From CAYFPS01 sp964345075 (GTDB lineage Bacteria > CAIWAD01): a stretch of DNA of 57,907 nt. Under the pieces are notes generated by a model. That model had not been told where the DNA came from and ran no database searches. It worked only from the letters and a program-made list of their open reading frames with translations. How positions within the stretch are numbered: position 1 is the stretch's first letter; each line of letters opens with the position of its first letter. Positions 54,228 to 57,907 of this stretch are shown here, piece after piece. The DNA lies in NCBI GenBank assembly GCA_964345075.1, contig CAYFPS010000019.1, positions 1 through 57,907 on the forward strand, given 5' to 3'. A program made the translations under genes and the position numbers.

Positions 54228-54893
54228 TCAGCCTGCCTGGACTCCCGCGGATTGCCTGAGCTGGCCAATTGCCGCGGCCAGATCCTGCTGCTTGAAGAGA
54301 TGATTGCCGGAGACCAGAATGTCCGCACCAGCCTGCACGCACTCTCTGCCGGTTTCATCATCGATGCCGCCATCCACTTGAATGGGAATTTCCACACCCA
54401 GCTCACTGAATAGTTGTTTCAGGCGCCGAATCTTCTCCAGCACGGGGCGGTGAAAACGCTGCCCGCCGAAACCGGGATTCACGCTCATCAAAAGGACCAT
54501 GTCCAGGTGCTCGCACAGGTAGCGCAGTTGCCCGATATCCGTGCCCGGATTAAGCGCCAGAGCGGCCTTCATGCCATTGGCGCGAATTTCCTGCAGCAGG
54601 CGATCCGGATGATGACTGGCCTCCAGATGAACGCTCAGGATGGCCGCGCCGGCCCGGGCAAAGGGTTCGATCCAGCGCTCGGGCTCGCTGACCATCAGGT
54701 GACAGTCCAGCGGCAGGCTGCTGTGGGCGGCAATCACGCGCACAAAGGCTGGCCCGTAGCTCAGATTGGGAACGAAGTGCCCGTCCATCACATCCAGATG
54801 CAGCATCTCGGCTCCACCGGCAGCGCAGGCATCCAGTTGCTCATTCAGGCGCGCCAGGTCAACGGACAAGAGCGAAGGGGCGATTTGTATCAC
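54228..54893 (-). CDS. rpe: Ribulose-phosphate 3-epimerase
   Basis: Rpe interconverts ribulose-5-phosphate and xylulose-5-phosphate. The 221-residue TIM barrel has IAPSLLSVD, HLDVMDGHFVPN with the metal His/Asp, the C-H-L-M-V segment, MSVNPGFGGQ and V-D-G-G-I. The start codon is GTG and lies inside the octamer GTGATACA (54886-54893), so this motif sets the first codons GTG-ATA-CAA. It follows the PASTA gene by three bases. Confidence 0.96.
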   Translation of the reverse strand: MIQIAPSLLSVDLARLNEQLDACAAGGAEMLHLDVMDGHFVPNLSYGPAFVRVIAAHSSLPLDCHLMVSEPERWIEPFARAGAAILSVHLEASHHPDRLLQEIRANGMKAALALNPGTDIGQLRYLCEHLDMVLLMSVNPGFGGQRFHRPVLEKIRRLKQLFSELGVEIPIQVDGGIDDETGRECVQAGADILVSGNHLFKQQDLAAAIGQLRQSAGVQAG

Positions 54894-54896
54894 GAT

Positions 54897-55643
54897 CTAC
54901 TCCTGATTGATCCAGATATCAACGGGGCTATTAGGGGCCACGCTGCGGCCGGGCAGCGGATTCTGCCGAAGCAGTCCCGCACCTTTGCCCCGCTCCAGCA
55001 GCAGGTGAGTTTCGCCCATGGCCAGTCCGGCCTGCCTGAGCATCAGGCGGGCCTGCTCGCGGCTCAGCCCCAGAAGAGCCGGCACTTCCACGGATTCGGG
55101 CATTCGGCCCAGGCTAAGCACCAGAGCAACGGATTCGCCCGGTAGCAGGCTGTCACCGGCTGCAGGCTGATGTGCAATCACGGCATCGCGGCCAAAGCGT
55201 TCGTCAAAACGGTAATCCAGGTTGTTGCTGTCCATGCTCAGATCCACATCTGCCAGCCGTCCAGTGGCCTGGCGAAGGCTCAGTCCGGCCAGATCGGGTA
55301 CGAGCACATGGCGTCCACCGGTGGAAACACCCACATAGATGCGTCGTCCATGCTTGGTCATGGCGCCGGCACGGGGAAACTGCTCCATAACCTGATCCTT
55401 CGTGTAGCGGCCGGTGGGGTCGCTGCGATGACGCTCGACGACCAGCTTGAATCCCTCGCTGCTGGCGCGCAGGCCGGCGGCTTCCAGATCCAGCCCGACC
55501 AACTGCGGGGCCGCCTGTTCATGGCCCAGCCGAGTCCAGGCAGGAAGGATCAGCCGGTCGACGAGAAGGACAAGCAGCGCCATGCCCAGCAGCAGCAGGC
55601 CGGTCATGCCAATCTTTTCCAGCCAGGATTTCAGCTTCTTCAT
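54897..55643 (-). CDS. Membrane-anchored PASTA-domain protein
   Basis: The 248-residue protein has one membrane segment (about 13-32) and three PASTA domains outside, each with the V-P-x-L-x-G-L-S-x-x-x-A pattern (L-V-G-L-D-L-E-A-A-G-L; V-P-D-L-A-G-L-S-L-R-Q-A; V-P-A-L-L-G-L-S-R-E-Q-A). PASTA domains bind muropeptides or beta-lactams in kinases and PBPs, but no kinase or transpeptidase domain is present here. ATG 55643 overlaps the rsmB stop; the longer frame from 55694 lies inside rsmB. Confidence 0.88.
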   Translation of the reverse strand: MKKLKSWLEKIGMTGLLLLGMALLVLLVDRLILPAWTRLGHEQAAPQLVGLDLEAAGLRASSEGFKLVVERHRSDPTGRYTKDQVMEQFPRAGAMTKHGRRIYVGVSTGGRHVLVPDLAGLSLRQATGRLADVDLSMDSNNLDYRFDERFGRDAVIAHQPAAGDSLLPGESVALVLSLGRMPESVEVPALLGLSREQARLMLRQAGLAMGETHLLLERGKGAGLLRQNPLPGRSVAPNSPVDIWINQE

Positions 55644-56950
55644 GCGCGCTTCTCCAATAGGCAGGACCAGGCTCCGTTGGCTCCCGGCCTGCAACCTGCC
55701 CGGCCCTCAAGAGTGAAGGGCAGCCAGGCCCAGCCGCCCTTTGTATCACGGAAGGGCTCGGGTACAGCCTCATCAATCAGGCGAAATGCGGAGTGCCGAT
55801 CAAGAAAGGCCTTCACCTGATCCGCGTTTTCTCGCTTGTCCAGACTGCAGGTGCTGTAAACCAGTCGCCCGCCTTCAGCCAGCAGGCTGGCTGCCTTGTC
55901 CAGCAGATCTGCCTGAAGCTTCAGCAGATCGGCGGTAACAGGATCGGGGCCAAGCAGCATTTCCGGGCGACGGGCGATCGTGCCCGTCCCGCCGCAGGGC
56001 GCGTCGAGCAGAATGCACTGAAAGGAGTCGGAGCTGAAGGCTAGCGCGTCCTGCTCCAGCACTTCTGCCTGCTCACCCAGTCGGCGCTTGAGGTTGCGGG
56101 CCCTGCCCGAATGTTTTTCCAGAGCGACCAGGTGAATGCCTGCAGTGGCCTGCAAGAGCGCCAGACTCTTGTTGCCCGGGGCCGCGCACATGTCCAGCAC
56201 GCGATCACCCGGCTGAGGATTCAACAGGCAAAGGGGAGAATGAGTACTCAGATCCTGCACCTGAAGGCGACCATCGCTTAAGGCTTCCAGGCCGGAAAGA
56301 CCCGCTTCACCCTGCGAAATCACTTCCAGGAAGTCGACTGTACCGTCAACGGGCTCGCAGGTCCACCCCTCCTCGTGAAGGCTCTTCAGGGCCTCCTCCC
56401 GGCTCCAGCGCAAAGAATTGACCCTTAGCCAGAGCGAGCGCTGTCGCCACTCGTGGAGCATTCGGGCAAGGGCGCTGGTTGTGGGCTGCCCGGCGGGATG
56501 CAGCTTCTTCATGAGCTGAAGCAGCCAGCCGGGAATGGAAAGGGCCAGAGCCTGTATTTCGTCATTCAGTGGCAAGGGCGCCAGCGGGATCGGCTCGCGC
56601 CAAAGGGCTGCCAGCACGCCATGGACGAGTTTGCGCTCGGGCGGGGAAAGCCTGCCCAGTGCCTCCAGCAGCGAGCCCAGCACGCGCTTGACCGGTTGCC
56701 GGGCTTCCAGTTCTGTCAGCCCCAAATGAAGGGCCGCATTCAGGATTGGACGGGGCTGCTTTCGCAGCCTGCTTTTCAGGACCCACTCGTGACGCAGCCA
56801 GTCTTCCAGGACCTGCCTCAGGCCGGCCGTATAGCGAGCGCGCTCGCTGCTATTCCAGTCTGAAGCCCTTAACCGCTCCTGCTGCAGACGATCGCTCCAG
56901 CCACCGCCGATAATCCGGGCCAGATCATCGATTTGCGCTTTCAGGATCAC
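55640..56950 (-). CDS. rsmB: 16S rRNA (cytosine-967-C5)-methyltransferase
   Basis: RsmB (Sun) methylates C967 of 16S rRNA. The 436-residue protein has an N-terminal NusB-like helical domain (about 1-140) and a SAM methyltransferase domain with V-L-D-M-C-A-A-P-G-N-K, D-A-P-C-G-G-T-G (the Cys that assists catalysis) and Y-S-T-C-S-L (nucleophilic Cys). Length is normal. It overlaps the lipM gene by four bases and the PASTA gene at its end. A TGTATCAC octamer lies at 55742. Confidence 0.95.
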   Translation of the reverse strand: MILKAQIDDLARIIGGGWSDRLQQERLRASDWNSSERARYTAGLRQVLEDWLRHEWVLKSRLRKQPRPILNAALHLGLTELEARQPVKRVLGSLLEALGRLSPPERKLVHGVLAALWREPIPLAPLPLNDEIQALALSIPGWLLQLMKKLHPAGQPTTSALARMLHEWRQRSLWLRVNSLRWSREEALKSLHEEGWTCEPVDGTVDFLEVISQGEAGLSGLEALSDGRLQVQDLSTHSPLCLLNPQPGDRVLDMCAAPGNKSLALLQATAGIHLVALEKHSGRARNLKRRLGEQAEVLEQDALAFSSDSFQCILLDAPCGGTGTIARRPEMLLGPDPVTADLLKLQADLLDKAASLLAEGGRLVYSTCSLDKRENADQVKAFLDRHSAFRLIDEAVPEPFRDTKGGWAWLPFTLEGRAGCRPGANGAWSCLLEKRA

Positions 56951-57768
56951 TGGGCAAGCCTGGGTAGACGGACGGAGCCATGCTCGGGACGAAAAGCGTC
57001 ACGCCAGGCCTCGACCTGCTCGCCTTCGGCATCGCCAAGCGGCTGATCATCCAGATCAAGGCCGTATTCCCGGCTGAAGCTTATGCGGAAGGCTTCGGCC
57101 AGCTGCTTAAAGGAAGGCGGCCTTTCGCTGATTTCTGCCAGATGGCAGGTCTGGCGACGCAGCTTGTCGAGGGCGGCTTCCTTGAGGGCGGGCTTGCTGA
57201 AGAAGATACCCACGATTTCTTCGTGAGCCGGCCCCATCATCAGGCTGCCATGCTGCAGAAGGCCTTCCTTTAGCTGACGCTGGGCAGAACCGACCAGCTT
57301 GCGGCCATCGCACAGGACTTCGCTCTGGGCGGTGGCGGCAAAACACAAGCCGCCCATTTCCTTGCGGTAGGCCTCGCGCAGGTTAATGTGGCGGCTCTCC
57401 TGCTCCACATCCACGCCAAGGCTGGCCAGACCACTGGCCAGGGCGCGGTTGATGCGGGCATAAGCCGCCTGCAGATTGCTTTCGTGAAAAGGACTGCCGG
57501 CAGGGATACAAACGGAGTAGGTGAGTTCCTGCGCGTGATACACGGCCCGTCCGCCGGTCTCGCGCCGGACAACGGGCAGACCGGCCGCCTCTGCGCGGGC
57601 GGCAAGCTCATCGTCCCAGTTCTGGGCATGGCCAAGGGAAAGGGTCCAGGGCTGCCAGCTGTAGCAGCGAAGGCAAAGACTGGCACTTGCAGTGCGGGCC
57701 AGCAGGGCGTCTACTGCCATGTTCCACAGGCCATCCGCGCCCGGGTGCAGCAGGAAGCGCCCTTTCAT
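56947..57768 (-). CDS. Lipoate-protein ligase A / octanoyltransferase LipM-like
   Basis: The 273-residue protein shows the biotin/lipoate ligase fold with V-R-R-E-T-G-G-R-A-V-Y-H, then G-G-L-C-F-A-A-T-A-Q-S-E-V and K-L-V-G-S-A-Q-R, E-G-L-L-Q-H-G-S. The Cys before the F-A-A block sits where LipM octanoyltransferases have their catalytic Cys, so LipM is favoured over LplA; both transfer octanoyl or lipoyl groups to lipoyl domains. It overlaps lpxA as ATGA and rsmB by four bases. An octamer at 57535 reads Val-Tyr-His. Confidence 0.85.
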   Translation of the reverse strand: MKGRFLLHPGADGLWNMAVDALLARTASASLCLRCYSWQPWTLSLGHAQNWDDELAARAEAAGLPVVRRETGGRAVYHAQELTYSVCIPAGSPFHESNLQAAYARINRALASGLASLGVDVEQESRHINLREAYRKEMGGLCFAATAQSEVLCDGRKLVGSAQRQLKEGLLQHGSLMMGPAHEEIVGIFFSKPALKEAALDKLRRQTCHLAEISERPPSFKQLAEAFRISFSREYGLDLDDQPLGDAEGEQVEAWRDAFRPEHGSVRLPRLAQ

Positions 57769-57907
57769 CCGCCGATCAGACCTCGCTCGGAAGCCTCGAC
57801 GAAATCGCGAATCATGCGCGCGTCTTCGTCTTCTTCAGCGATGCGCCGAACCTTGTCCAGCGCCTGGCTGACATTGCCCGAACCGCGTCCGAAAAAGAGG
57901 CGATAAT
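57765..57907 (-). CDS. lpxA: LpxA C-terminus (UDP-GlcNAc acyltransferase), partial
   Basis: Only the last 46 codons are in the window, cut by the right edge. They read Y-R-L-F-F-G-R-G-S-G-N-V-S-Q-A-L then D-K-V-R and D-F-V-E-A-S-E-R-G-L-I, the family's C-terminal pattern (LYRSG-like helix and a final F-x-x-S-x-R-G-I motif). LpxA begins lipid A synthesis, so an outer membrane with LPS is implied. Its TGA overlaps the start of the lipM-like gene. Confidence 0.8.
   Translation of the reverse strand, partial: YRLFFGRGSGNVSQALDKVRRIAEEDEDARMIRDFVEASERGLIGG

Noticed and set aside
57388..57906. Plus-strand gene at the right end
   Set aside because: It is opposite the lipM-like gene and the lpxA end, both of which have clear family motifs.

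Overview
The window is about 58 kb of chromosome from a GC-rich, didermic, free-living bacterium. The start of lpxA at the right edge, an RlpA lipoprotein, a signal-peptide-bearing barrel-like protein and several lipoboxes point to an outer membrane with lipid A. A secreted M6-type metalloprotease ends in a PNPFNP-type C-terminal domain, which is typical of the FCB superphylum (Fibrobacteres-Chlorobi-Bacteroidetes and related candidate phyla). I infer an FCB-type candidate lineage, but the window holds no rRNA or phylogenetic marker that I could compare. No transposase, integrase, phage or CRISPR gene is visible. Two assembly gaps are present: 10 N at 41932-41941 inside a gene, and 100 N at 50261-50360 inside a tandem repeat.

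Layout. Positions 1-960 are a gene-free island built from degenerate heptanucleotide tandem arrays, GC-rich hairpins and a 41-bp direct repeat. A tRNA operon (fMet, Met) follows with a clear promoter and terminator. From 1.3 to 42.4 kb nearly everything is on the plus strand in tightly overlapping, translationally coupled genes: a TilS-Hpt fusion, FtsH, a trio of PEGA/TPR membrane proteins, folP, rimI, accD, surE, guaA, glmS, a periplasmic-binding-like protein, uppP, a class I amidotransferase, holA, an ECF sigma/anti-sigma pair, a nucleotide-sugar cluster (nucleotidyltransferase, ugd, UDP-xylose synthase, lipoprotein, manC), a Crp/Fnr regulator, the methylmalonyl-CoA mutase operon (mutA, mutB, meaB), a small RHH-like protein, a metalloprotease, a sirtuin, a large TPR lipoprotein, pyrK-pyrD and a UbiA-like membrane protein. 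From 42.4 to 45.7 kb a minus-strand trio (outer-membrane protein, class II aldolase, rlpA) diverges from an SDR and a glycosyltransferase. From 47.7 kb on, genes are again minus: tRNA-Phe, nptA-phoU, a small membrane protein, a PD40 lipoprotein, and an lpxA-lipM-rsmB-PASTA-rpe-lipoprotein run.

Three non-genic signals stand out. (1) The octamer TGTATCAC occurs 25 times, on both strands, in many reading frames and in intergenic DNA, against roughly one expected; it looks like a DNA-uptake-type or other genome-wide recognition sequence. (2) A 70-bp tandem repeat of at least 14 units fills 49.85-51.0 kb, headed by a long imperfect palindrome, upstream of nptA. (3) Two sites with exact -24/-12 (sigma-54) geometry lie before mutA and before the RHH-like gene, and the mutA leader holds two 16-bp perfect palindromes placed back to back.
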